Positions 40,417 to 49,523 of a stretch of 64,000 nt of DNA are shown one piece after another. A program made the position numbers and the translations under genes. The notes under the pieces were generated by a model. It ran no database searches. It was not told the DNA's origin and saw nothing but the letters and a program-made list of their open reading frames with translations. The first letter of the stretch is position 1. Each line of letters begins with the position of its first letter. The DNA is taken from the NCBI RefSeq assembly GCF_004348995.1, contig NZ_SMKQ01000023.1, positions 1-64,000 of the forward strand, written 5' to 3'. The DNA is from Nonomuraea terrae (lineage in GTDB: Bacteria; Actinomycetota; Actinomycetes; Streptosporangiales; Streptosporangiaceae).

Positions 40417-41721
40417 CTAGCTCAGCGGCCGGCCCTTCGTCTCCTTGAGGACGAACACGTAGACGAGGGTCGAGATCAGCGCGAGAGCCGACATGTACCA
40501 CGGGAAGAGCTGCGGGTTGCCGGCCTGCTGCAGGGCGGTGCCGATCAGCGGCGCGGTGCCGCCGAAGAGCGCCACGGTCAGCGAGTACGGGAACCCCGCG
40601 CCCGCCGCCCGCACCCGCGTCGGGAAGAGCTCGGAGTTGACCGCGGCCGAGATCGAGGTGAAGCAGCCGAGGAAGACCATGCCGACGAGCTGCACGACGA
40701 GCAGGCTCGCGTACGCGTCGGTGAGCAGGCTGAGCAGCGGCACCGGCAGCACGAGGAACCCGACGCCGAACGTGATGAGCATCGGCCGGCGCCCGACCCG
40801 GTCCGACAACATGCCGAGCAGCGGCTGCAGGATCATGAAGAAGACCAGCGAGATCGTGCCGATCTGCAGCGAGTCGGCCTCGTCGAAGCCGACCGTGATC
40901 TGCGCGTACGTGGGCAGGAAGCTGGTCCAGGTGTAGTACGCGACGGTGCCGGCGATCGTGATGCCCACGATGGTGGCCGCCGACCTCGGGTGGTGCCTGA
41001 GGAACTCGAACATCTTCGGCCGCTCGGCCTTGCCCTGCTGGATCTCCTCGGCCACCGCCGACGTCTCGTCGGCGCCCTTGCGGATCCACAGGCCGACGAG
41101 GCTGAGCACGGCGCCGACGATGAACGGGATGCGCCAGCCGTAGGAGTCCATGTCGGCCTCGGCGAGGCTGGTGGCCAGCAGCGCCGCGAGGCCCGAGGCG
41201 AGGAGCTGGCCGATGGTCGTGCTGACGTACTGGAAGCTCGAGAACAGGCCGCGGCGGCCCTCGGGGGCCGACTCGACGAGGAACGTGGTGGCGGCGGCGA
41301 ACTCGCCGCCCACCGACAGACCCTGGATGAGCCGGGCCAGGGTGAGGATGACCGGCGCTAGCAGGCCGACCGCCTCATAGGTGGGGGTCAGGCCGACGAT
41401 CAGCGAGCCCACGCCCATCAGGATGATGGTGAACGTCATGGCGGCCTTGCGCCCGTACCGGTCGGCGAAGGCGCCGACCAGCAGGCCGCCGAGCGGACGC
41501 ATGAAGAAGCCCACGGCGAAGACGGCGAACGAGCTGAGCAACGGCACGAGACTGCTGCCGGTGCTCGCGGGGAAGATCTGCGCGGAGAAGTAGATCGCGA
41601 GGAAGGTGTAGGCGTACCAGTCGTACCACTCGACGACGTTGCCGATGCTCGCCGCCATGAGCTGGCGAGCCCGGCTCTTGGGGATGCCGAGCGGTGACGG
41701 GGCCATGGGGGAGGTGGCCAC
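40417..41721 (-). CDS. MFS transporter, metabolite:H+ symporter type
   Basis: A 434-residue 12-helix transporter of the MHS/ProP-like group: IGNVVEWYDWYAYTFLAIYF in helix 1, the signature FADRYGRKAAM between helices 2 and 3, RLIQGLSVGGEFAAATTFLV in helix 4, and LSDRVGRRPMLI in the second half. Substrates in the group are small carboxylates, betaines or shikimate-like acids. It is divergent from an Lrp-type regulator and may be controlled by it. Confidence 0.92.
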   Translation of the reverse strand: MATSPMAPSPLGIPKSRARQLMAASIGNVVEWYDWYAYTFLAIYFSAQIFPASTGSSLVPLLSSFAVFAVGFFMRPLGGLLVGAFADRYGRKAAMTFTIILMGVGSLIVGLTPTYEAVGLLAPVILTLARLIQGLSVGGEFAAATTFLVESAPEGRRGLFSSFQYVSTTIGQLLASGLAALLATSLAEADMDSYGWRIPFIVGAVLSLVGLWIRKGADETSAVAEEIQQGKAERPKMFEFLRHHPRSAATIVGITIAGTVAYYTWTSFLPTYAQITVGFDEADSLQIGTISLVFFMILQPLLGMLSDRVGRRPMLITFGVGFLVLPVPLLSLLTDAYASLLVVQLVGMVFLGCFTSISAAVNSELFPTRVRAAGAGFPYSLTVALFGGTAPLIGTALQQAGNPQLFPWYMSALALISTLVYVFVLKETKGRPLS

Positions 41722-41831
41722 CTGGACTCCTTTGCTGCCACGTGCGGGAATGCTTTACTGTGCAGGTAGCGGACCGAAACAGTCAAATGTCGAGGAATAT
41801 ATTTACAATCCCGACACAGAAACGGGTCTAC

Positions 41832-42824
41832 GTGGACGTTCTCGACCGGCGGCTCGTCGCCGCCCTGCAGGTCAGCCCCCGCGCGTCGTGGGGCGAGATC
41901 GGCCGGGCCGTGGGCGAGCACGAGCGCACGGTCGCCCGGCGGCTGCAACGGCTGATCTCCGAGGGCGTCGTCCGGGTCACCGCCATCTACGACGACCTGC
42001 GCACCGGCCACGGGCGTCCGGTGCACCTCGACGTCCAGGTGTACGCGGGCACGGCGGACCACGTCGCCAAGTCGCTGACCGAGCGGCCCGACACCCGCTC
42101 GGTGTACGCGCTGACCGGCGCCGCCGACCTCGGCTGCGAGCTGATCGCGCCCTCGCGCGAGGACCTGCACCGCATCCTGTCCGAGCAGCTCACCGGCATC
42201 GACGGCATCGTGCGCACACAGGCGCAGGTGGTGCTGCACACGTTCAGGACCGTCGCGGAGTGGCACGCGCCCTACCTCACCGAGCAGGAGGTCGCCGAGC
42301 TGCGGCCGGGGCCGCCGCCGGAGTGCCTGCCCGACGAGGAGACCCTGTCGCCGCTGGAGCAGCAGATCGCCGACCTGCTCGTCGCCGACGGCCGCATCGC
42401 GTACACCGCGGTCGCCGAGCGGCTCGACCTCTCCCCGCCGACCGCCCGCCGCCGGCTCACCTCGCTGCTGGAGCGGCGGCTGCTGCTGCCGCGCGCCGAG
42501 GTGGAGCCCGCGCTGCTCGGGCTGCAGGTGGAGGCCATGCTCTGGCTGAAGGTCCGCCCGCACGGGCTCGACCTGGTCGGCCAGCGGCTGGCCGCACACC
42601 CCGACGTCCGGTACTGCGCCGCGACCACCGGCACGCGTTCCCTCATCGTGCAGGTCGTCGCGGCGCACGAAGCCGACCTCTATCGCTTCGTGACAGGGGT
42701 GGTCGGCCGGTACGACGAGATCACCGACATCGATCTCACCCTCATCACCCGCGCCTACAAACGCGGCCATCTCCACAAGTCCGGACTGCTCACGCTGAAC
42801 CACCGTTGGGAGACCACACCATGA
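41832..42824 (+). CDS. Tandem Lrp/AsnC-family regulator
   Basis: A 330-residue protein made of two Lrp/AsnC units. The first starts VDVLDRRLVAALQVSPRASW with a helix-turn-helix (GEIGRAVGEHERTVARRLQR). The second HTH is SPLEQQIADLLVADGRIAYT and LDLSPPTARRRLTSLLERR, with ligand-binding RAM-type sheets after each. The GTG at 41832 fits the family start. An AT-rich stretch just upstream (AATATATTTACAAT) is the probable promoter of this gene or the divergent MFS gene. It is coupled by ATGA to the M20 peptidase gene, so it probably senses an amino acid or related ligand. Confidence 0.88.
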   Translation: MDVLDRRLVAALQVSPRASWGEIGRAVGEHERTVARRLQRLISEGVVRVTAIYDDLRTGHGRPVHLDVQVYAGTADHVAKSLTERPDTRSVYALTGAADLGCELIAPSREDLHRILSEQLTGIDGIVRTQAQVVLHTFRTVAEWHAPYLTEQEVAELRPGPPPECLPDEETLSPLEQQIADLLVADGRIAYTAVAERLDLSPPTARRRLTSLLERRLLLPRAEVEPALLGLQVEAMLWLKVRPHGLDLVGQRLAAHPDVRYCAATTGTRSLIVQVVAAHEADLYRFVTGVVGRYDEITDIDLTLITRAYKRGHLHKSGLLTLNHRWETTP

Positions 42825-44125
42825 CGCCCGCAGAGAAGGAAGTCGCCGACCTGTGCGTGGAGCTCATCCGCGCCGACAGCAGCAACTACGGGGACGGCAG
42901 CGGCCCCGGCGAACGGGCCGCCGCCGAGGTCGTCATGGCCAGGCTGTCGGAGGTCGGGATCGAGTCGACGTACATCGAGAGCGAGCCCGGCCGCGGCAAC
43001 GTGATCACCCGGGTGGAGGGCTCCGACCCGTCGTTGCCCGCCCTGCTGGTCCACGGCCACCTGGACGTCGTGCCGGCCAACGCCGCCGACTGGTCGGTGG
43101 ACCCGTTCGCGGGCGAGATCCGCGACGGCTACATCTGGGGCCGCGGCGCGGTGGACATGAAGGACATGGACGCGATGATGCTGGCCCTGATCCGCCAGCT
43201 CAAGCGGGAGAACCGCAGGCCCCGCCGCGACATCGTGTTCGCCTGGGTGGCCGACGAGGAGGCCGGCGGCGTGTACGGCGCCAAGTACCTCACGGCCCAC
43301 CACCCCGAGCTGTTCGAGGGCGTCACCGAGTCGATCAGCGAGGTCGGCGGCTACTCGCTGGAGGTGGACCCGTCGCTGCGGCTCTACCTCATCGAGACGG
43401 CCCAGAAGGGCCTGTCCTGGATGAAGCTGATCGCCGACGGCACGGCCGGGCACGGCTCGATGCTCAACTCCGACAACGCCGTCACCGAGGTCGCCAAGGC
43501 CGTGGCGAGGATCGGCGAGCACGACTGGCCGCTGACCTACACCGCCACGGTCCGGCAGTTCCTCACCGAGGTCGCCGACGCCTTCGGCATCCCGTTCGAC
43601 GAGGACGACCCGCAGCCGGTCCTGGACAAGATCGGGCCGCTGGTGCGGTTCGTCGGCGCGACGCTGCGCCACACCGCCAACCCGACCCAGCTCGACGCCG
43701 GCTACAAGTCGAACGTCATCCCCGGCCAGGCCACGGCCGTGGTGGACGGGCGTTTCCTGCCCGGGTTCGAGGAGGACTTCTTCAAGACGATCGACTCGCT
43801 GCTCGGGCCGAAGGTGCGGCGCGAGTTCATCCACCACGACATCGCGCTGGAGACGACGTTCGACGGGGCGCTGGTGGAGTCGATGATCGCGGCACTGAAG
43901 GCCGAGGACCCGGCGGCGCGGGCGATCCCGTACTGCATGTCGGGCGGCACCGACAACAAGACGTTCTTCGCGGACCTCGGGGTGCGCGGGTTCGGGTTCG
44001 TGCCGCTGCGGCTGCCCGGCGACATGGACTTCGCCTCGATGTTCCACGGCGTGGACGAGCGGGTGCCGGTGGACGCGCTGCAGTTCGGCGTCCGGGTACT
44101 GGACCGGCTGCTCCTAAACTACTGA
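42821..44125 (+). CDS. M20-family metallopeptidase (ArgE/DapE/carboxypeptidase G2 type)
   Basis: A 434-residue di-zinc hydrolase. The metal and catalytic motifs are VHGHLDVVPA, GRGAVDMKD, WVADEEAGG and SGGTDNKTF, with a lid domain between. It is of the ArgE/DapE/ACY1 kind, removing an acyl group or a terminal amino acid from a small peptide-like substrate. The start overlaps the Lrp regulator stop, so it may be the regulator's main target. The PNP gene follows after three bases. Confidence 0.93.
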   Translation: MTPAEKEVADLCVELIRADSSNYGDGSGPGERAAAEVVMARLSEVGIESTYIESEPGRGNVITRVEGSDPSLPALLVHGHLDVVPANAADWSVDPFAGEIRDGYIWGRGAVDMKDMDAMMLALIRQLKRENRRPRRDIVFAWVADEEAGGVYGAKYLTAHHPELFEGVTESISEVGGYSLEVDPSLRLYLIETAQKGLSWMKLIADGTAGHGSMLNSDNAVTEVAKAVARIGEHDWPLTYTATVRQFLTEVADAFGIPFDEDDPQPVLDKIGPLVRFVGATLRHTANPTQLDAGYKSNVIPGQATAVVDGRFLPGFEEDFFKTIDSLLGPKVRREFIHHDIALETTFDGALVESMIAALKAEDPAARAIPYCMSGGTDNKTFFADLGVRGFGFVPLRLPGDMDFASMFHGVDERVPVDALQFGVRVLDRLLLNY

Positions 44126-44128
44126 TTT

Positions 44129-44932
44129 GTGAACAACGACCCTTACACCCTGGCCGGCGAGGCCGCGGCGGCGCTGCGCGGCGCCGCCGGCCTCGACACC
44201 TTCGACGTGGCGCTCGTCATGGGGTCGGGGTGGGTGCCCGCCGCCGACGCGATCGGCGAGACGGTGAGCGAGATCCCGTTCGCCGACCTGCCCGGCTTCC
44301 GCGCCCCCGCGGTGGCGGGGCACGGCGGCAAGATCCGCGCCGTGCGCACCGCCGGGGGCAGGACCGCGCTGATCTTCCTCGGCCGTACGCACCTGTACGA
44401 GGGGCTAGGCGTCGACGCGGTGGTGCACGGCGTGCGCACGGCGGCAGCGGCCGGCGTCCGCACACTCGTGCTGACCAACGCGGCAGGCGGGCTGCGTCCC
44501 GAGACGCAGAACGTCGGCGACCCGGTCCTGATCAGCGACCACATCAACCTGACCGGGGCCAACCCGATCACCGGCACCACGTTCATCGACCTCACCGAGG
44601 TCTACTCACGCCGCCTGCGCGACCTGGTCCGCGAGATCGACCCGTCCATCGCCGAGGGCGTCTACGTCGCCTTCCGCGGGCCCACGTACGAGACGCCGGC
44701 CGAGATCCGCATGCTGCGCACGCTGGGCGGCGACCTGGTCGGCATGTCCACCGTCCTGGAGGCGATCGCGGCCCGCGAGGCGGGCGTGGAGGTGCTCGGC
44801 GTCTCCCTCGTCACCAACCCCGGCGCCGGGCTCTCCGGCGAGCCGCTCGACCACGAGGAAGTGCTGGAGGTGGGCCGCGCCACGGCCGCCCGCATGGGCG
44901 TGCTGCTCGCCAAGGCGGTGGACCACCTGTGA
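44129..44932 (+). CDS. Purine-nucleoside phosphorylase (trimeric type)
   Basis: A 267-residue class I PNP: LVMGSGWVPAAD is the phosphate loop, FLGRTHLYEG, LTNAAGGLRPE, FRGPTYETPAE and VSLVTNPGAG complete the site. It splits purine nucleosides with phosphate to base and (deoxy)ribose 1-phosphate. The GTG start is three bases after the M20 stop. Its stop overlaps the mutase start, a natural pairing since the mutase can take on the sugar 1-phosphate. Confidence 0.95.
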   Translation: MNNDPYTLAGEAAAALRGAAGLDTFDVALVMGSGWVPAADAIGETVSEIPFADLPGFRAPAVAGHGGKIRAVRTAGGRTALIFLGRTHLYEGLGVDAVVHGVRTAAAAGVRTLVLTNAAGGLRPETQNVGDPVLISDHINLTGANPITGTTFIDLTEVYSRRLRDLVREIDPSIAEGVYVAFRGPTYETPAEIRMLRTLGGDLVGMSTVLEAIAAREAGVEVLGVSLVTNPGAGLSGEPLDHEEVLEVGRATAARMGVLLAKAVDHL

Positions 44933-46560
44933 GCGATCTCCTGACGCGGGCCCGCCGGTGGCTGGAGCAGGACCCCGACCCCGACACCCGCGCCGAACTG
45001 ACCGCCCTCATCGAGCGGGAAGACCTCGGCGAGCTGCGGGAACGGTTCGGCGCCCGGCTGGAGTTCGGCACGGCGGGGCTGCGCGGCGAGCTGGGCGCGG
45101 GCCCGAACCGGATGAACCGCGTCACCGTCATGCGCGCCGCCGCCGGACTGGCCGCCGTGCTGGGGCCGGGCAGGCACGTGGTCATCGGGTACGACGCGCG
45201 GCACAAGTCCGACGTGTTCGCCCGCGACACGGCCGCCGTGCTCACGGGGGCGGGGCTGCGCGCCTCGCTGCTGCCACGCCCGCTGCCCACCCCCGTCCTG
45301 GCCTTCGCCGTGCGCCACCTGGGAGCGGACGCGGGCGTCACCGTGACGGCCAGCCACAACCCGCCGCGCGACAACGGCTACAAGGTCTACTGGGGCGACG
45401 GCTCGCAGATCGTGCCGCCGATCGACGCCGAGATCTCGGCCGCCATCGACGCCGCAGGCCGCGTCGACGAGCTGCCCATGAACGGCCCCGGTGAGCTGAC
45501 GATGCTCGGCGAGGACGTCGTCACCGCCTACCTCGACGCCGTGACCTCGCTGCCCCTCGGTGACGCCCGCGACCTGCGGGTGGCCTACACGCCGCTGCAC
45601 GGCGTCGGCGCGGACCTGCTGACCAGGGCGTTCAAGGCGGCCGGGTTCGAGGAGCCGATCGCGGTCGAGGAGCAGCGCGACCCCGACCCGGACTTCCCGA
45701 CGGTGGCCTTCCCCAACCCGGAGGAGCCGGGCGCGATGGACCTCGCCGTCGCGCTGGCCGCCAAGACGGACGCCCACCTGGTGCTGGCCAACGACCCCGA
45801 CGCCGACCGGTGCGCGGTGGGGGTGCCGCTGCCGGGCGGCGGCGTACGCATGCTGACCGGTGACGAGCTCGGCGGCCTGCTGGCCGAGCACGTCATCACG
45901 CACACCACGGGCGACCGCATGGTGGCCACCACGATCGTCTCCTCCACCCTGCTCGGCAAGATCGCGCGGGCGCACGGCGTCCGGTACGGCGAGACGCTCA
46001 CCGGCTTCAAGTGGATCATCAAGGCCGGGCCCGGGCTGGTCTTCGGCTACGAGGAGGCCATCGGCTACAGCATCGGCTCCGACTCCGGCCTGCCGGTCCA
46101 CGACAAGGACGGCATCGGCGCGGCACTGACCGTGGCCGGCATCGCGGCGGCGGCCCGGCGCGACGGCCGTACGCTGCTGGACCTGCTGGACGACCAGGCC
46201 CGCCGCTACGGACTGCACGCGACGTCGCAGGTGTCGTTCCGGGTGGCGGACCTGTCGCTGATCGCCGACGCGATGTCCCGCCTGCGCGCCGCTCCGCCCG
46301 CGACGCTCGGCGGGCCGGCGGTGGAACGCGCCGACGACCTCTCGCGAGGCGACGGCGGCCTGCCCCCCACCGACGGCCTGCGCTACCACCTGTCAGGCGA
46401 CGCCCGCGTCGTCATCCGCCCCTCCGGCACGGAACCCAAACTGAAGTGCTACCTGGAGGTCGTCGTCCCGGTAACCGACGACGTCCCGCAGGCCCGCACC
46501 AAGGCCACCCACGCCCTCAGCGCCCTGGAACACGACCTGACCACCCGTCTGGGTCTCTGA
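44929..46560 (+). CDS. Phosphohexomutase of the PGM2/phosphopentomutase-like group
   Basis: A 543-residue alpha-D-phosphohexomutase. The phosphoserine loop is TVTASHNPPRDNG, followed by YKVYWGDGSQIVPPID, the metal loop NDPDADRCAV, sugar loop GYEEAIGYSIG and phosphate-binding RPSGTEPKLKCY. The KVYW...QIVPP and GYEEAIGY forms are typical of PGM2, which acts well on (deoxy)ribose 1-phosphate. With PNP directly upstream (GTGA overlap), ribose-1-P to ribose-5-P conversion is the likely job. Annotated as phosphomannomutase in many genomes. Confidence 0.92.
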   Translation: MSDLLTRARRWLEQDPDPDTRAELTALIEREDLGELRERFGARLEFGTAGLRGELGAGPNRMNRVTVMRAAAGLAAVLGPGRHVVIGYDARHKSDVFARDTAAVLTGAGLRASLLPRPLPTPVLAFAVRHLGADAGVTVTASHNPPRDNGYKVYWGDGSQIVPPIDAEISAAIDAAGRVDELPMNGPGELTMLGEDVVTAYLDAVTSLPLGDARDLRVAYTPLHGVGADLLTRAFKAAGFEEPIAVEEQRDPDPDFPTVAFPNPEEPGAMDLAVALAAKTDAHLVLANDPDADRCAVGVPLPGGGVRMLTGDELGGLLAEHVITHTTGDRMVATTIVSSTLLGKIARAHGVRYGETLTGFKWIIKAGPGLVFGYEEAIGYSIGSDSGLPVHDKDGIGAALTVAGIAAAARRDGRTLLDLLDDQARRYGLHATSQVSFRVADLSLIADAMSRLRAAPPATLGGPAVERADDLSRGDGGLPPTDGLRYHLSGDARVVIRPSGTEPKLKCYLEVVVPVTDDVPQARTKATHALSALEHDLTTRLGL

Positions 46561-47068
46561 CGGCCACATCTCATCGGTGAGACCGCCTCGTACATGCAGG
46601 CGGAGTGCGCTCGGCTGGTGTCGATCTGCGGGGGCTGCCGGCCGGAACTGTTCATCGCGTGGCTTCCGTTCTCTTCGGCCCTGCCTGAAGTGGCCGACAA
46701 GGTCCCGGGTTCGGATGTCCGGCGTACGACCAGGACGTCAACTGCCTGCTCAGCAGGCGAGTTGATGGTGAAGCTACCAGAGGTCGCGAGGGCTCTGAAG
46801 AGCGAGCGCCGATGCTCCGGCCCTACCAGGAGAGCAACACATGCGGCCCCCGGAGCAGCGGCCGCCCCGCTGCCGGCATGTGCGCGGGACAATCGCGTCA
46901 CCAAGCCGAGCTCGATCGGTACCCACCAGCTCCTCGAGCGTCAGCCCGCTCCACGCGGTCTCCGGAGTGGGTGCGAGGTGGACGGGGTCGCCCACATCGC
47001 TCCCGAGCAGCCGCTGGAGGCCTGGGGACAGGCGGTGCGGCGGGTTGCGGCGCACCGCCTGGACGGCG
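46561..47068. other. 508-bp region without a supported gene; possible remnant
   Basis: No frame here has a convincing start, RBS and protein-like sequence together. A - strand stretch at about 46870-47050 reads like real protein (RLLGSDVGDPVHLAPTPETA, GLTLEELVGTDRARLGDAIV) but soon breaks down, so it may be a decayed gene end. The rest shows lower coding character than its neighbours. Confidence 0.4.
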
Positions 47069-47554
47069 TCAGGACAGGCGGAACTGCAGGTCGATGTCCC
47101 AGTTGTTGAGGTCGGGTTCCTCCAGCGGGTTGGTCTTGTAGAGCTCCAGGCGGCAGCCCCAGTGCTCGGTGCCGTCCTTCTCGGTCGTGTCCAGGGTCAG
47201 GCCCTGCTCCTTGACCCACGTGAGCACGGACTCGATGACGCCGAACAGCTGGTCGGGGTGGCCGTGGTGCGACTCGGTGACGTAGCGGCCGGCCGGAAGC
47301 ACGGCGGCGAAGAGGTCTCCCTCGCCCTCCACCGGCACGGCCACCGGCACCCCCGCCTGCACGACCAGCCGGTCACCGGCCATGTCGATCTCCTCGTACC
47401 GGAAGAACGGGGCGTCGGCGGGGTGGTGGCCGCGTTCGGCGAGCCAGCCGATGATCCCGGCGATGCGGTCGCCCACCACGCCGAACGTGGTCATGGTGAT
47501 GGTCCCCCGCACCCCGACGTACGGACGCTCGGGAAGTTCGATGATCTGTGGCAT
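47069..47554 (-). CDS. GyrI-like/AraC effector-binding domain protein
   Basis: A 161-residue stand-alone GyrI-like (BmrR/SOUL-type) domain: VGVRGTITMTTFGVVGDRIA, GVPVAVPVEGEGDLFAAVLP, AGRYVTESHHGHPDQLF and TEHWGCRLELYKTNP. These domains bind small hydrophobic or cationic ligands; some are cyclopropanoid hydrolases. The ATG at 47554 follows GGAGG by four bases. It lies just downstream of an ECF sigma factor gene on the same strand and could be in its regulon. Confidence 0.85.
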   Translation of the reverse strand: MPQIIELPERPYVGVRGTITMTTFGVVGDRIAGIIGWLAERGHHPADAPFFRYEEIDMAGDRLVVQAGVPVAVPVEGEGDLFAAVLPAGRYVTESHHGHPDQLFGVIESVLTWVKEQGLTLDTTEKDGTEHWGCRLELYKTNPLEEPDLNNWDIDLQFRLS

Positions 47555-47564
47555 GTGTCCTCCT

Positions 47565-48497
47565 TCACCCATCAGTACGGAGGACGTCCCCGAAACTCAT
47601 CGGCAGCCCGAAGAACGGGAACAACCCCGGATCCAGGTACGTCGTCTCCCCCGTGATCACGCCGCTCTCGACCTCCAGCACGACCAGGGCGAACGCCTCC
47701 CCCTTGACGTACTGCCCGAAAGCCGGGCAGCCGTTGGCCCGCGTACGGACGAGGCGGGAGCCGGCGCAGTACGCGTCGCCGGCGGCGGCGACCAGCACCG
47801 TGCGGATGTCCTCCCGCCCGCGCAGCCACCACGTGAACGGCGGCATCGACGACGTGGCGTCCTCGTGCAGCAGCGACACGAGCGCGGCCACGTCGTAGCG
47901 CTCGAACGCCGACACGTAGCGGTCCAGCAGCCCTTCGTCCACCTCTGAGTCGGTCTCCCGGGTGGCGGGCAGGGCGGCCCGGGCGCGTTGCAGGGCGCTG
48001 TTGACGGAGGCGACGCTCGTGCCCAGCAGGACGGCCGTCTCGGCGGCGCTCCACTTCAGCACGTCACGCAGGATGAGCACGGCGCGCTGCCGGGGCGGCA
48101 GGTGCTGCAGGGCCGCCACGAACGCCAGCCGCACCGTCTCCCGCGTCACCGCCACGTCGGCGGGATCGAGGACGCGCACGTCGGGGACGGGCCAGACCCA
48201 CCGGTCCCCCGGCAACGGGGCACCCAGGTCGGCGCCTGGAACGGCGGCGGGCGTGAGGTCCATGGCCCGGGCGCGGCGCTGGGGGCCGCGCAGCATGTCG
48301 AGGCAGATGTTCGTGGCCAGGTGGAACAGCCACGCCCGCAGCGGCCCCTTGGCCGAATCGTACGTCCGCCACGCCCTGACGAACGTCTCCTGCACCGCGT
48401 CCTCGGCCTCGAAACCGGAGCCGAGCATGCGGTAGCAGTAGCCGGTCAGCTCGACCCGATGCGGTTCCAGCAGCGGCCCGAGGTCCTGCGCGGTCAC
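47565..48497 (-). CDS. ECF-type sigma factor with SnoaL-like C-terminal domain
   Basis: A 310-residue sigma factor. Region 2 is LTGYCYRMLGSGFEAEDAVQ with ETFVRAWRTYD, and region 4 is LPPRQRAVLILRDVLKWSAA. A SnoaL-like domain follows (YVSAFERYDVAALVSLLHED, TWWLRGREDI). The size and the PVTAQDLG-type start match the SigG-like group of long ECF factors, which lack a classic anti-sigma factor. The GTG start overlaps the stop of a small upstream gene (GTGA). It differs from the ECF41 factor at 22.5 kb in lacking WLPEP. Confidence 0.85.
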   Translation of the reverse strand: MTAQDLGPLLEPHRVELTGYCYRMLGSGFEAEDAVQETFVRAWRTYDSAKGPLRAWLFHLATNICLDMLRGPQRRARAMDLTPAAVPGADLGAPLPGDRWVWPVPDVRVLDPADVAVTRETVRLAFVAALQHLPPRQRAVLILRDVLKWSAAETAVLLGTSVASVNSALQRARAALPATRETDSEVDEGLLDRYVSAFERYDVAALVSLLHEDATSSMPPFTWWLRGREDIRTVLVAAAGDAYCAGSRLVRTRANGCPAFGQYVKGEAFALVVLEVESGVITGETTYLDPGLFPFFGLPMSFGDVLRTDG

Positions 48498-48718
48498 GGG
48501 GACGGGATCACCTCGATCTGGAGTTCGGTCACCCATTCCTCCGGGTTCTCCGGGCAGTGCAGGGAGATCCCCCTGGCAAGGTCGAGTATCGGGCCGAAGT
48601 CCTCGACCTCGTAACTCGCCGCCCGGGCGCTGCCGTGCGGCTCCTCCGGGCCGGTCTTCTCGTCCAGGCTCGCCCTGACCTGCTCCAGGGCGAAGCCGAG
48701 CTCTCCGATGCCGAACAT
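48494..48718 (-). CDS. Small uncharacterised protein coupled to the ECF sigma factor
   Basis: A 74-residue acidic protein (MFGIGELGFALEQVRASLDE at the start, ENPEEWVTELQIEVIPSP at the end). The start may instead be GTG at 48745, giving 83 residues. Its stop overlaps the sigma factor start, so the two are made together. No family recognised. A modulator of the sigma factor is possible, but nothing in the sequence shows it. Confidence 0.6.
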   Translation of the reverse strand: MFGIGELGFALEQVRASLDEKTGPEEPHGSARAASYEVEDFGPILDLARGISLHCPENPEEWVTELQIEVIPSP

Positions 48719-48806
48719 GTCCTCACCAGATGTAGGGGCTGACACGGCGTCACAGCCAACCTATGGCGATTTTTCACGACGTGAGGTACTTTTCGAAGTC
48801 GAGGCG

Positions 48807-48820
48807 ACCGAACGTTCGGT
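48807..48820. promoter_or_regulatory. Palindromic TetR-type operator
   Basis: A perfect 14-bp palindrome, ACCGAACGTTCGGT, seven bases before the TetR start codon. It has the form of many TetR/FadR-like operators and would give autoregulation of the operon. Confidence 0.8.
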
Positions 48821-48827
48821 AGGCAAT

Positions 48828-49523
48828 ATGTCAACTCACCTCACCACCCGCGACACCGGCGAACGGATCAGGACGGCGGCGGTCCTGCTGTTCGCCCGGC
48901 AGGGCTACGCCGCCACGAGCGTCAGAGACCTCGCCAAAGCCGTCAACATGACCAACGCCGGCATCTACCACCACGTCTCCAGCAAGGAAGCCCTGCTGGC
49001 CGACCTCATGCGCGTCGCCCAGCAGGGGCTGATCGACGCGACCGAGCGCATGCTGGCCCCGTACGCCCGCCCCGCCGACCGCCTCGCCCTGCTGATCGGT
49101 TCGCTCACCGCCATCCACGCCCGCAACCCCATGACCACCCGCGTCATGGACGGCGAGCTGCGGTCCCTGACGCCCGGCTCCGCCGCCCGCGACGAGATCA
49201 TCACCCTGCGCGACACGTACGAGGACCACTGGCGGCGCTCCCTGGCCGACGGCGTGGCGGAGGGCACGTTCCGCCTCGCCGACCGGAGGCTGACCCGCCT
49301 GGCACTGATGTCCATGTGCACCGGCACCAGCGAGTGGTACCGCCCCGACGGGGACTCCACGCTCGAGCAGGTGTGCGCCGAGTTCGTCACGATCGGGCTG
49401 GCCGCCGTCCGCGCCCCAGCCGACGCCGCCGTTCCCACCGCCGATTTCTCCCAGCTGCCCGACTTCCCATGGGAGCCGCCGGATGTACGCAACGATCCCC
49501 GACCTGATGAGGCACGCCGCTAG
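48828..49523 (+). CDS. TetR-family regulator
   Basis: A 231-residue TetR regulator: RIRTAAVLLFARQGYAATSV, RDLAKAVNMTNAGIYHHVSS (recognition helix) and KEALLADLMR. The C-terminal domain is of the kind that senses acyl-CoA or similar ligands. It starts an operon with an acyl-CoA ligase and an enoyl-CoA hydratase, and a perfect palindrome lies seven bases upstream. It probably represses its own operon until a CoA-thioester or acid appears; this is inferred. The end overlaps the ligase start by 41 bases in another frame. Confidence 0.92.
   Translation: MSTHLTTRDTGERIRTAAVLLFARQGYAATSVRDLAKAVNMTNAGIYHHVSSKEALLADLMRVAQQGLIDATERMLAPYARPADRLALLIGSLTAIHARNPMTTRVMDGELRSLTPGSAARDEIITLRDTYEDHWRRSLADGVAEGTFRLADRRLTRLALMSMCTGTSEWYRPDGDSTLEQVCAEFVTIGLAAVRAPADAAVPTADFSQLPDFPWEPPDVRNDPRPDEARR

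Noticed and set aside
44662-46389. 575-codon - strand frame opposite the phosphohexomutase
   Set aside because: Val/Arg/Gly/His-rich shadow of a well supported gene.
46594-47109. 171-codon + strand frame
   Set aside because: No ribosome-binding site, unusual composition and no recognisable domain; it overlaps the GyrI-like gene end.
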